From the NCBI RefSeq assembly GCF_023283485.1, contig NZ_JAKILU010000019.1:1-64000 (forward strand): a stretch of 64,000 nucleotides of DNA, given 5' to 3'. The notes beneath the pieces were generated by a model. It was not told the DNA's origin and searched no databases. It saw nothing but the letters and a program-made list of their open reading frames with translations. Numbering within the stretch: position 1 is the first letter of the stretch; every line of letters starts with the position of its first letter. Position numbers and translations under genes: made by a program. Below are positions 56,774 to 64,000 of this stretch, piece by piece. Origin of the DNA: Shewanella glacialipiscicola (GTDB lineage: Bacteria > Pseudomonadota > Gammaproteobacteria > Enterobacterales > Shewanellaceae).

Positions 56774-58909
56774 ATGCGATCTCTGCTGCTAACTTTAGGT
56801 ATTGCCATGCTGTTATCCGGTTGTTCGACCTCAAAAGGGCAAGTACCCGCCCCAATTGCTGAAAAAATTCCCCATGTGATGACTTTGCATGGCGTTACCC
56901 GCACCGATGATTACTATTGGCTGCGCGATGATGAGCGCAAAGATCCTAAGGTGATTGCCTATCTCGAAGCTGAGAATCGCTACACAGCAGCCTATTTCAA
57001 ACCCTTAAAGCCGCTGCAAGACCGTTTATTTACAGAGTTAACCGAACGTTTAGTCGCCGATGAGTCGAGCGTGCCGTACCAATGGCACCAGCATAGTTAT
57101 TACAGTCGTTACCAAGAGGGCGGCGAATATCCGCTGATCAGCCGTAAGGGTGGTGATGGCGTTGAGCAAGTGATGCTTGATGTGAACGAGCGAGCTAAGG
57201 GCCATGAGTTTTATGGTTTAGGCGGCGCGAGTGTCAGTCCTGATGAAACCATGTTGGCCTTTGGCGAAGATGTATTAAGCCGCCGCGTGTATCACATCTA
57301 TTTTAAAGATTTAGCCTCCGGTGACATGATTGTCGATGTGCTCGAAAACACCGAAGGTCGAGTGGTATGGGCGAACGATAATAGGCATGTATTTTATATC
57401 GCTAAAGATCTTAAAACCTTACTGGGCTACCAAGTGTATCGCCACGAGTTGGGCACTAAGCAATCGAGCGATGTTTTAGTGTATGAAGAACAAGACGATT
57501 CTTTTTATATCTCGCTGGGTAAAACCTTAGATGAATCACAAATTGTGCTGTTCCAAGAAAACACCACAACCAGCGAAGTCTCTGTGCTTGATGCCAAGGA
57601 TCCACTGGGTTTATTTAAGCCAGTATTAGCGCGGGAAGAAGGCCATGAGTACAGCGTGTCTAAACTGGGCGATAGCTATTACATTCTTACCAACTGGCAG
57701 GCGACTAACTTCCGTTTGATGAAAGTCGCCATTAAAGATGCGGCAGACAAATCTAAGTGGCAAGAAGTGGTTGCGCACAACCCCAATGCCCGTATCGAAG
57801 ACGAGTTAGTGCTCAAAGATTATCTGATTATTCAGACCCGTGAAAATGGCCTGAGTCGGATTAAAGTGATGCCGTTCAATGGTCAAAAGCCCTTTGAGCT
57901 GAGTTTTGATGAACCTGCCTATGTGATGGGCCTAGATGTTAACGCCCAGCAAGATAGCAATAAATTACGTATTTTCTACTCCAGCCTAACAACGCCAGAA
58001 GCCGTATACGAATATTCGCTGATTAATCCAGATAGACGGGATTTATTGAAGCAAGACCAAGTATTAGGTGGTTTTGATGCGAACCAATATCGTTCTGAGC
58101 GGGTGTTTATTACCGCCCGTGATGGCGTAAAAGTGCCTGTGTCTTTGGTGTATCGTAAAGACAAATTCAAGAAAGATGGCACTAACCCTCTGTATCAATA
58201 CGGTTATGGATCTTACGGTTACACCGTTGAGCCTGACTTTTCTTCATCCGTTATCAGCCTGCTCGATCGCGGCTTTGTATATGCCATCGCCCATGTGCGC
58301 GGCTCAGAAATGCTCGGTCGCCCTTGGTATGACGACGGTAAACTGTTGAATAAGCAAAACACCTTCAATGATTTTATCGACGTGACGACGGCGTTAACCG
58401 CACAAGGTTATGGCGATAAAAACAAGGTTGTCGCCTCTGGTGGCAGCGCGGGTGGTTTGCTAATGGGCGCAATTGCTAACCAAGCGCCAGATAAGTATTT
58501 TGCTATCGCCGCCCATGTGCCGTTTGTGGATGTGGTTACCACTATGCTCGATGAGTCGATTCCATTGACGACCAATGAGTACGACGAGTGGGGCAATCCG
58601 AACGAAAAAACCTATTTCGATTACATGCTGAGTTACTCGCCCTACGACAATGTTACTGAGCAAGAATACCCGCACATGTTAGTCACGACCGGTTTGCATG
58701 ACTCACAAGTGCAGTATTTTGAACCCGCCAAGTGGGTTGCTAAGCTGCGCGATATTAAAAACAAATGGTACAAGAGTGACGATAAAGTCTTGTTACTTAA
58801 CGTGGATATGGAAGCCGGCCACGGCGGTAAGAGTGGTCGTTATCGCCAATATCAAGACACAGCCCAAGAATATGCGTTCTTCTTGAGTCTGTTAGGTATG
58901 GCGAAGTAG
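56774..58909 (+). CDS. Oligopeptidase B-like S9 serine peptidase, lipoprotein
   Basis: A 711-residue prolyl-oligopeptidase-family enzyme. The N-terminal seven-bladed propeller starts near VTRTDDYYWLRDDERKDPKVIAYLEAEN, and the C-terminal alpha/beta-hydrolase contains ASGGSAGGLLMGAIANQAPD (nucleophile Ser), an Asp in GLHDSQVQYFEPAKWVAKLR and His in MEAGHGGKSGRY. These fit PtrB, which cuts after Lys/Arg in short peptides. Unlike E. coli PtrB it carries a lipoprotein signal (MRSLLLTLGIAMLLSGC), so it acts in the cell envelope. Confidence 0.9.
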   Translation: MRSLLLTLGIAMLLSGCSTSKGQVPAPIAEKIPHVMTLHGVTRTDDYYWLRDDERKDPKVIAYLEAENRYTAAYFKPLKPLQDRLFTELTERLVADESSVPYQWHQHSYYSRYQEGGEYPLISRKGGDGVEQVMLDVNERAKGHEFYGLGGASVSPDETMLAFGEDVLSRRVYHIYFKDLASGDMIVDVLENTEGRVVWANDNRHVFYIAKDLKTLLGYQVYRHELGTKQSSDVLVYEEQDDSFYISLGKTLDESQIVLFQENTTTSEVSVLDAKDPLGLFKPVLAREEGHEYSVSKLGDSYYILTNWQATNFRLMKVAIKDAADKSKWQEVVAHNPNARIEDELVLKDYLIIQTRENGLSRIKVMPFNGQKPFELSFDEPAYVMGLDVNAQQDSNKLRIFYSSLTTPEAVYEYSLINPDRRDLLKQDQVLGGFDANQYRSERVFITARDGVKVPVSLVYRKDKFKKDGTNPLYQYGYGSYGYTVEPDFSSSVISLLDRGFVYAIAHVRGSEMLGRPWYDDGKLLNKQNTFNDFIDVTTALTAQGYGDKNKVVASGGSAGGLLMGAIANQAPDKYFAIAAHVPFVDVVTTMLDESIPLTTNEYDEWGNPNEKTYFDYMLSYSPYDNVTEQEYPHMLVTTGLHDSQVQYFEPAKWVAKLRDIKNKWYKSDDKVLLLNVDMEAGHGGKSGRYRQYQDTAQEYAFFLSLLGMAK

Positions 58910-58920
58910 GTTATTCGTAA

Positions 58921-59376
58921 GTGACCGAATCAGCCGTCAGCCTAGGTAATACTGACAAAGAAGTTTTACAGCGACATGAGTCACTGGTGGCAGATACTCT
59001 TGCCCCAGTGACTAGCGTTGTGGCTACCAAAGATGGTGTGACTAAAGAAGCGCTGAATCCCGCACCATTAAATTCTGCACCTCTGAAGCCTACACCCATA
59101 AAGTTAGCATCCCTCTGGTATTTATATCTAGTCCGCTGCGCCAACGGGCATTTATACACAGGCGTCACCACTGATGTAGCAAGGCGCTTTAGTGAGCATC
59201 AGTCTGGTAGTGCAAAATCTGCTAAGTATTTGCGCGGTAAAGGTCCGTTAACACTGATGTATCAAGAGCAGGTTGGTAGTCACGGCGATGCACTGCGCCG
59301 TGAGATCGCAGTTAAAAAGCTGAGTCGTGCTCAAAAGCTGGCGTTGATTAAGTCTGTCGAACAAAGTGCGATATGA
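58921..59376 (+). CDS. GIY-YIG family endonuclease-like protein (YhbQ/UPF0213) with N-terminal extension
   Basis: Up to 151 residues. The GIY-YIG domain is LWYLYLVRCANGHLYTGVTTDVARRFSEHQSGSAKSAKYLRGKGPLTLMY, then ALRREIAVKKLSRAQKLALI with the catalytic-site Glu. This is the small YhbQ type, thought to cut or bind DNA. If the GTG at 58921 is used, about 60 residues of low-complexity Pro/Ala/Thr sequence precede the domain, which is unusual; no in-frame ATG gives a shorter form before the domain. It starts 11 bp after the peptidase stop and may be co-transcribed. Confidence 0.82.
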   Translation: MTESAVSLGNTDKEVLQRHESLVADTLAPVTSVVATKDGVTKEALNPAPLNSAPLKPTPIKLASLWYLYLVRCANGHLYTGVTTDVARRFSEHQSGSAKSAKYLRGKGPLTLMYQEQVGSHGDALRREIAVKKLSRAQKLALIKSVEQSAI

Positions 59377-59391
59377 AAGAGCAAAATCCTG

Positions 59392-59424
59392 CTTAATCAT
59401 TGGTATGCAAATACAATGATTAAG
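59392..59424 (+). terminator. Hairpin after the GIY-YIG gene
   Basis: A perfect 11-bp stem, CTTAATCATTG (59392-59402) and CAATGATTAAG (59414-59424). There is no T-run. It overlaps the first 6 bp of the left 100-bp repeat unit. Confidence 0.45.
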
Positions 59425-59518
59425 CACTGTCATTCCAGTGACTCGCCGTAAATATGTCCCTATAGGCTCGACGGCGGCATCCATGCCGCCAACGGTCACT
59501 TCCATGTCAGCGCTTAAT
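59419..59518 (+). repeat. 100-bp palindromic repeat, left copy
   Basis: The unit runs from ATTAAGCACTGTCATTCC to GTCAGCGCTTAAT. Its ends are inverted repeats of each other, and its inside holds the stem GGCGGCAT-CC-ATGCCGCC (59473-59490). The same unit recurs in opposite orientation at 61398-61497, so the two copies bracket the reverse transcriptase gene. Self-complementary ends without a gene make it MITE-like. Confidence 0.85.
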
Positions 59519-59595
59519 CCAATTAACCACTGAGTATCCTGTTAATCATAATTCAAGTATTAATTACTCATTAAAATAATGCATAGATATCAGCA

Positions 59596-61203
59596 TTAAT
59601 TTATGTCATCTGCCGCTCCAAAATAAAAGCGAGCCTCAGTCCTTACACTTTCTTTTTCAGAGGCTGTTATTGTCTCACCTGGAATAAAATTAACATCAAA
59701 AGCCAAGAGAATATCGAAAACTCTGATGTTACAATAGGCATTACTTACAGCCCCATCTCTAAACAGCTGATAGAGCAATAACCAGTAATTATCAATCAAG
59801 TAGTTATCTCGTGATTTAATAATTTCATTCGCAAAATTAATTATAAGGCTCTTATCGCTAATCATTGAATTAAGGATAGTCAAACCAACACAGTCCTTAC
59901 TCTTAACAATCGCAGCAATCGTATTTTCAGTTGGTTTAATACCTATTTTTTTCATTATATGGAGAGGCCAGCAAATACCATCCGAACGACGATGCTTACA
60001 GTTCTCGATTATTAAAGCATTTAAGTGACTATCAACATTCTCTCTATCCATACTTGAATTATTAATTAAAGCATCAAGATAAGGGATAAGTATTGGATAA
60101 TGCCATGACAGGTTTAGAACAGATTTATATACTGTCTCAGGAGCTTGTTCATTCAAAAAATTAACTACTAGCTGAATAGCGTATTTGAGCACACTACCAT
60201 CAGGCGTTTGTCTGTTAACAATAATTGCATAATTTATGAACGTAATTGCTTCTGATGCAGTAAGTTTAGGCTCATCATTATGAGATTTATTCAATCGGCT
60301 AGGTAAATGTCCCAACAATTCTATTATCCAAGAATCTTGGTCAGGGGCAGGTTGTTCTATAATCTTAGTTTTTTTAATGTTTAGTGAAAATTTATATTTA
60401 GCTAGCTCCCTACCCAGCAATAATAAAAATTCGTGAGCTTTTTCATTCGTCTCACAGTAGCAACTATAATCGTCAACATACCGATGAACGTTGTAACCTG
60501 CATGTCTTAGTTCTTTATCAACCTTACCGAGAATAATTTCGAGGCTAATATTCGAGGTTGCAGAACCAATAGGTATACCTTGTGTTTCATTTCTTTTGCA
60601 TTTCCTTTGAAATGAATCTACAAGATTGAACCATTCCCCTTTTTTGCGATTATTTTTTGCAAAATCAATTCCAACAAGTCCCCATGCAATGGCATGTGAG
60701 TAGACACTATTAAAGCAATTAGAAATATCGGCAGTTACATGAAATCGTTTACCAAAGCTTTCAGTCAACGCTCGGGTAGTCTTTTCGATGGGATCTTCAT
60801 AGTTCATTACCATGATTCTACCATCGTCATGCAGTTCCGGTTTGATAATACTTGTTTCACTAACAGTAAATGGCTCGATTTTATCCCAGTTATCATGCAG
60901 ATGCTTAGCTAACAGTGAATACGCTTTCGGGTGAATGAGTGACAGTTCACGAAATGCGTTGTTATACCTAGTCGCATTATATATAACCACATCATAACCA
61001 CTACTCTCACGAGTGTCTGACTCACCCAAAGCAGCCAGAGCCTCACATACCTCTGGCGTAAACTGTCTAGTGCTAAGGAGTGGTGGAAGTTCCCCTATAG
61101 TCGATTTCTGATCTGGAAAGTAGTTATGACAAGTAAGTGCTCGATAAAGATAGTACTTTTTAGATTCTTCATTTAATTGTGACAAACCAGTACTTATTAA
61201 CAT
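59596..61203 (-). CDS. Stand-alone reverse transcriptase, probable Abi/DRT-type defence protein
   Basis: A 535-residue protein with a reverse transcriptase core. The first catalytic Asp is in HVTADISNCFNSVYSHAIAWGL (Asp159). Motif 4 is TQGIPIGSATSNISLEII, the active site is HRYVDDYSCYC (Asp244, Asp245), and motif 6 is YKFSLNIKKTKI. About 130 residues precede the core and about 250 follow it, the latter Leu/Ile/Asn-rich and helical, as in Abi-type and DRT ('unknown group') RTs. There is no maturase, HNH or intron RNA, and no retron msr/msd signature was seen. The gene is AT-rich compared with both neighbours, and lies between inverted 100-bp repeats, which suggests transfer. A phage-defence role is inferred; the exact class (for example a single-gene DRT) cannot be named. 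Confidence 0.82.
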   Translation of the reverse strand: MLISTGLSQLNEESKKYYLYRALTCHNYFPDQKSTIGELPPLLSTRQFTPEVCEALAALGESDTRESSGYDVVIYNATRYNNAFRELSLIHPKAYSLLAKHLHDNWDKIEPFTVSETSIIKPELHDDGRIMVMNYEDPIEKTTRALTESFGKRFHVTADISNCFNSVYSHAIAWGLVGIDFAKNNRKKGEWFNLVDSFQRKCKRNETQGIPIGSATSNISLEIILGKVDKELRHAGYNVHRYVDDYSCYCETNEKAHEFLLLLGRELAKYKFSLNIKKTKIIEQPAPDQDSWIIELLGHLPSRLNKSHNDEPKLTASEAITFINYAIIVNRQTPDGSVLKYAIQLVVNFLNEQAPETVYKSVLNLSWHYPILIPYLDALINNSSMDRENVDSHLNALIIENCKHRRSDGICWPLHIMKKIGIKPTENTIAAIVKSKDCVGLTILNSMISDKSLIINFANEIIKSRDNYLIDNYWLLLYQLFRDGAVSNAYCNIRVFDILLAFDVNFIPGETITASEKESVRTEARFYFGAADDIN

Positions 61204-61397
61204 AAACAGACCACAGCTTATAAAAATTCTACTTTCTCATATTATTACTCTAATTATCTATTTTTAAATGAAAAACATGGATGGTGCATCTCTTCATTTT
61301 ACTTTGAAGAGTATTACTTACTGAGATGGTTAGTTCGGTTTAGGAATTCTTACTTGAATGTAGGAAAAAACTAACAGAATACGATTTAGCTCGCGGA
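61204..61397 (-). promoter_or_regulatory. AT-rich upstream region of the RT gene with hairpin
   Basis: The likely promoter region. CTCTTCA and TGAAGAG (61290-61296, 61305-61311) form a stem with an 8-base loop. Several RT defence systems encode a templating RNA directly upstream, so this stretch is a candidate for one, but no conserved RNA was recognised. Confidence 0.35.
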
Positions 61398-61497
61398 ATT
61401 AAGCACTGTCATGGAAGTGACCGTTGGCGGCATGGATGCCGCCGTCGAGCATACAAGGATGTACTTGCTGCGAGTCACTGGAATGACAGTGCTTAAT
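61398..61497 (-). repeat. 100-bp palindromic repeat, right copy (inverted)
   Basis: The reverse complement of this copy matches the left copy at 59419-59518 along its whole 100-bp length, with differences mainly in the segment between TGACTCGC and GCTCGACGG. It contains the same GGCGGCAT/ATGCCGCC stem. Confidence 0.85.
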
Positions 61498-61687
61498 AGC
61501 TTAATAGCTTAACGATTAACTTCCATAATAAATCAATTAGTTAAGCTTTGGCTCCCATTCACTGCTTCGCAAAGGTAAGTTTTCCCCAAGTTAAATTCCT
61601 ACTCTAAATCATTACAGTAATGGTGTTGATCCGTCGCCACCACAGGCTGGTCTGCATTGGGGCTGAAGAAGTATGAAGCGAAAGCTT
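61498..61687. other. Intergenic region
   Basis: No gene is seen. AGCTTAAT is repeated two or three times just outside the right repeat unit (61489-61512). The rest is unremarkable. Confidence 0.35.
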
Positions 61688-61718
61688 AAAAAAATGCCGC
61701 TACCAGGGAGTCGCGGCA
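61688..61718 (-). terminator. Terminator of the DGSG-repeat lipoprotein gene
   Basis: On the minus strand TGCCGC, a 12-base loop and GCGGCA are followed by seven T. It lies about 120 bp after the stop. Confidence 0.75.
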
Positions 61719-61840
61719 AAATTGCAATAACTGCAAAGGGTGGGTAGAAGACTGACATCTTGGCTGGGAACCGTTGCAACATCAGTCTCTACGCCGGGAA
61801 GTGGGTAAAACCTTTGGGTGTAGGGTAGTAAAACGGCGCG

Positions 61841-62617
61841 TTATTTCATGCTTACTGGGCCGTCGATTTTATTAAATTTCACATCGCCAGAGCCTGCTGC
61901 AAGAATCGTTAATCCCTTAGTGTTAAACACATTAATATCGCCTGAGCCATCGGTGATAGTCACAGCACTTTGCACATTGGCGACTTCGATGTCGCCTGAA
62001 CCATCATCGATGGTGATGTTGCCGCTAACATCAGTCACCTTGATTGCGCCGGAGCCATCTTTAATTGTTAGGTTGCCGTTGTGTTGTCTGACTTCAATAT
62101 CGCCTGAGCCGTCGTCGATCGCTAAATTGCCATTGATTTGGCTGACTTCGATATCACCTGAACCGTCTTTGACATTGATGTCTGCTGTCATCTTGCTGAT
62201 CATAATGGCGCCTGAGCCGTCATCGATATCCAGTGCTAAATTCGCAGGTACTTGCAGTTTTAGATCGATATAGGGCGAGTCATGATTAAGGCCGTTTTGT
62301 TCAATGTCAGCTTTGAGCTTGGCTTTATTGGCCTTTTTCTCAAGGGTGAGAATGACTTTGCTGTCCTTATTGCTATAGATATCGGCGACGAGTTTAATTT
62401 GGGTTAGGCCTTCGACGCCGATAATTTCAAGACTACCAGCGCCCGTCTCGGCAATTAGGCTTTGTAAGTCTTGGCTATCGAGTGTGAGTTCGCGTTGCTG
62501 GTGGTCTAAATCGGACATGCCAGCGGCGTTGACATTAATAATGCAGCCAGTGAGCGATACCCCTACGGTAAACACTAATATAAAAGCGAGGGTGAACATA
62601 AATGGACGTAGTGACAT
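61841..62617 (-). CDS. Lipoprotein with seven 18-residue DGSG repeats (DUF4097-like)
   Basis: A 258-residue protein. The signal MSLRPFMFTLAFILVFTVGVSLTGC is lipidated at the Cys. A leading domain of about 100 residues is followed by seven tandem 18-residue repeats to the C-terminus, each starting DGSG (last copy AGSG), for example DGSGDIEVSQINGNLAID. Such regular short beta repeats, with Asp-Gly-Ser-Gly turns, suggest a right-handed beta-helix or roll; the pattern is that of DUF4097/DUF2807 putative adhesin-like proteins. ATG 62617, preceded by AAGGAAG, is the start. The function is unknown. Confidence 0.8.
   Translation of the reverse strand: MSLRPFMFTLAFILVFTVGVSLTGCIINVNAAGMSDLDHQQRELTLDSQDLQSLIAETGAGSLEIIGVEGLTQIKLVADIYSNKDSKVILTLEKKANKAKLKADIEQNGLNHDSPYIDLKLQVPANLALDIDDGSGAIMISKMTADINVKDGSGDIEVSQINGNLAIDDGSGDIEVRQHNGNLTIKDGSGAIKVTDVSGNITIDDGSGDIEVANVQSAVTITDGSGDINVFNTKGLTILAAGSGDVKFNKIDGPVSMK
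61844..62221 (-). repeat. Seven tandem 54-bp coding repeats
   Basis: Seven consecutive 54-bp units encode the 18-residue DGSG repeats. DNA copies are diverged, so recent duplication is only likely for the closest pairs. Confidence 0.85.
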
Positions 62618-62850
62618 GTTAGCTTCCTTGTTTATCTGGCACTCATTTTTCGTGTGAGTGCTGAGTCGTCTTGCGATAGACAAGATATTGCACAGCCGAT
62701 GCCAATATTAAGTTTTATTTATAATCAATGGCTTAAGATAAAATATGTCCGTGCTTGGTTGTATGGACATGACGGCAGTTTTTAATTTTTACTAATTTTT
62801 GGTGAAATTACGTATTTTTAGCGGCGATTCCAATATGGAAATAAACCAAT
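62618..62850 (-). promoter_or_regulatory. Upstream region of the DGSG lipoprotein gene
   Basis: The stem GCACTCA (62639-62645) / TGAGTGC (62655-62661) lies just before the ribosome site and may modulate translation. The remainder is AT-rich promoter-type sequence. Confidence 0.35.
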
Positions 62851-62881
62851 AAAAAAGCCCCAAAAATTACTCTTTGGGGCT
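62851..62881 (-). terminator. Terminator of the M14 peptidase gene
   Basis: AGCCCCAAA and TTTGGGGCT form the stem; the minus strand then reads TTTTTTATTGG. Confidence 0.88.
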
Positions 62882-62925
62882 ATGCAGGCGATAGCTAACG
62901 CTTATTGCTTATTAATATTCTAGCC

Positions 62926-64000
62926 TTAGCGACTACGGTAAACCGGATACTTAAGGTAACGGTTATCGTAGTAAGGGCTGCGTTCATAGAACCAGCGCAG
63001 GCGCGCTTCGGGATCGGCGGCAAATTCGGCGTTGGTCAGTGCTTTGTCGAACTGTGCTTGTAACTTAGGATCCTCTTTTAGCATCTTGGCCGCTAGTGGC
63101 TCTACGGCATAATCTTCAATGTATTCAGTGCGGGTGAAGATAGGATTAAAGAAACCCCATTGCAGCAAAGAATCTGGCGATTGCGGCTCAAGCAGCAAAA
63201 TTGCCAGATCGCCCAGCGGTTGCTCTGTGCTGATTTTAACCGTGCCCACGGGCAGAGTGGTGCTGACTTTCGTCAACTCTGACTCGGCTTTAACCGTTTG
63301 GCGCCCCTCAAGATCCTGAGTATTAAACACTGGGTTACTGAGCTTATATTGCTGTAATTTAAGCTCGGTCGGTTTAGTCAGGCGCGTCATGCGAATGCCA
63401 TGTACGTTAAGGCGATCAATCACTTGCGTCCATTGTGCTGGAATATAGTAAGCACTCGGGCGAGTGACTTTAATATCGGGCACAGTTTCAGCCATCACAG
63501 GTAAGTTCGGGTACAGCTTAGGTTGACCGTTCCAGCGCACTACCTCTGTGCCACTGATGGGGCTAGTTTCAAGGGCATAATTGATGCCTTTAAAGTCCCA
63601 GCCTGTTGCTAATGGCGCCGATTTCCACGTTAGGGTAATGAGCGGCGAGGCGCGGTATTTATCTTCTTGAATTGCGCTCTTGAGCTTAGTCGCCTGTTCC
63701 CCCACGGTTTTAAGGGTTTGCTCAAGCATTACATAGGTGCCGAGCACTCTTTGTTTAAAGGGTTTTAAGCTGTGGTTCTCAATCAAAATAGTCGGTAAAT
63801 GGCGCGCATCACCATAACCATTAGAGAAGCGTGGGCTAGGATTCCACAGCGACATGCCTTTGGTGATATCGGTATTATCTACGGCAAAAATCAGCGGGCC
63901 GGGAATATGGCCTTGCTCGGTTAATGCCGCTTCAACCGCGGGTCTGTAACTGTTTTCGAGCCAGCGGAAACTGGCAGGGCTTAACCCTTGGGCAAGGTTA
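62926..64000 (-). CDS. M14-family zinc carboxypeptidase, 5' end beyond the window
   Basis: The frame is open from the window edge to the stop at 62926 (about 358 residues visible); the ATG at 63855 is internal, since homologous-looking sequence (PASFRWLENSYRPAVEAALTEQGHIPGPLIFAV) precedes it. The segment YGDARHLPTILIENHSLKPFKQRVLGTY matches the active-site region of M14 peptidases where a Glu/His face the zinc site. The C-terminal part (QWGFFNPIFTRTEYIEDYAVEPLAAKML) is typical of large secreted Shewanella M14 members. The zinc-binding HxxE would be in the missing part. The subfamily is not certain. Confidence 0.75.
   Translation of the reverse strand, partial: NLAQGLSPASFRWLENSYRPAVEAALTEQGHIPGPLIFAVDNTDITKGMSLWNPSPRFSNGYGDARHLPTILIENHSLKPFKQRVLGTYVMLEQTLKTVGEQATKLKSAIQEDKYRASPLITLTWKSAPLATGWDFKGINYALETSPISGTEVVRWNGQPKLYPNLPVMAETVPDIKVTRPSAYYIPAQWTQVIDRLNVHGIRMTRLTKPTELKLQQYKLSNPVFNTQDLEGRQTVKAESELTKVSTTLPVGTVKISTEQPLGDLAILLLEPQSPDSLLQWGFFNPIFTRTEYIEDYAVEPLAAKMLKEDPKLQAQFDKALTNAEFAADPEARLRWFYERSPYYDNRYLKYPVYRSR

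Noticed and set aside
59596-61203. RT as group II intron maturase or retron RT
   Set aside because: There is no maturase or HNH domain and no intron RNA ends in the flanks, and the layout lacks a retron msr-msd pattern directly upstream; the helical C-terminus fits Abi/DRT groups better.
61744-61792. Inverted pair GTAGA-GACTGA / TCAGTCTCTAC upstream of the lipoprotein terminator
   Set aside because: It is an isolated stem with a 26-base loop and no other support for a regulatory RNA.
61844-62221. Regular 54-bp repetition that could suggest a CRISPR array
   Set aside because: The repeats are contiguous, diverged coding units without spacers and encode the DGSG repeats of a lipoprotein.

Overview
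The window is a stretch of a gammaproteobacterial chromosome, most likely a Shewanella species. This is inferred from the gene content: a selenocysteine formate dehydrogenase with fdhE-selA-selB, hut genes in the order hutI / hutC-hutU-hutH, a GlyGly-CTERM secreted M6 protease, and an FMN-riboswitch ribB. Almost all of it is ordinary core chromosome. The accessory parts are the left edge (an IS110-family transposase tail, a long palindrome and a frameshifted exporter gene) and a reverse-transcriptase cassette near 59.4-61.5 kb.

Layout. 0-1.5 kb: IS110 transposase C-terminus, a 104-bp imperfect palindrome, frameshifted TauE/SafE gene. 1.6-4.3 kb: NlpC/P60 lipoprotein, DHA2-type MFS exporter, mog. 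4.4-7.9 kb (minus): S33 peptidase followed by a NatA/NatB-like ABC exporter. 8.3-16.3 kb: acyl-CoA ligase, two hotdog thioesterases, HPP membrane protein, GNAT protein, mtnC, two uncharacterised membrane proteins, a phosphodiesterase gene remnant and a PTP-like periplasmic protein. 16.5-19.2 kb (minus): CNT nucleoside transporter, deoD and a Crp/Fnr-like regulator. 19.5-20.8 kb: MarR regulator and siderophore-interacting reductase with paired operator-like sites upstream. 20.9-26.4 kb: histidine utilisation (hutI divergent from hutC, with a palindromic HutC-type operator between them; then hutU and hutH).

26.9-38.5 kb is a selenium/formate module: formate dehydrogenase alpha (in-frame UGA read as selenocysteine, followed by a SECIS hairpin), beta and gamma subunits, fdhE, selA, selB, tRNA-Sec (selC) on the opposite strand entirely inside the 3' end of the selB reading frame, fdhD, and yedE-yedF (selenium-linked transporter and TusA-like partner). 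Molybdenum cofactor genes in the same window (mog at 3.8 kb, moeB-moeA at 53-55 kb) supply the cofactor this enzyme needs.

38.7-59.4 kb: VOC protein, small periplasmic proteins, MscS-type channel, LysE exporter, NRDE protein, a ZIP-like/permease polytopic protein with a His-rich tail, MarC, M6 protease, ubiC, FliL-like protein, rlmF, DUF333 lipoprotein, BI-1-like membrane protein, moeA/moeB, ribB with its FMN riboswitch, oligopeptidase B-like lipoprotein and a GIY-YIG protein. 59.4-61.5 kb: a stand-alone reverse transcriptase (YVDD, alpha-helical C-terminal region) bracketed by two 100-bp units in opposite orientation; this is the best candidate for a mobile defence-type cassette. 61.8-64 kb: a lipoprotein made of seven 18-residue repeats and a partial M14 carboxypeptidase that runs off the window.
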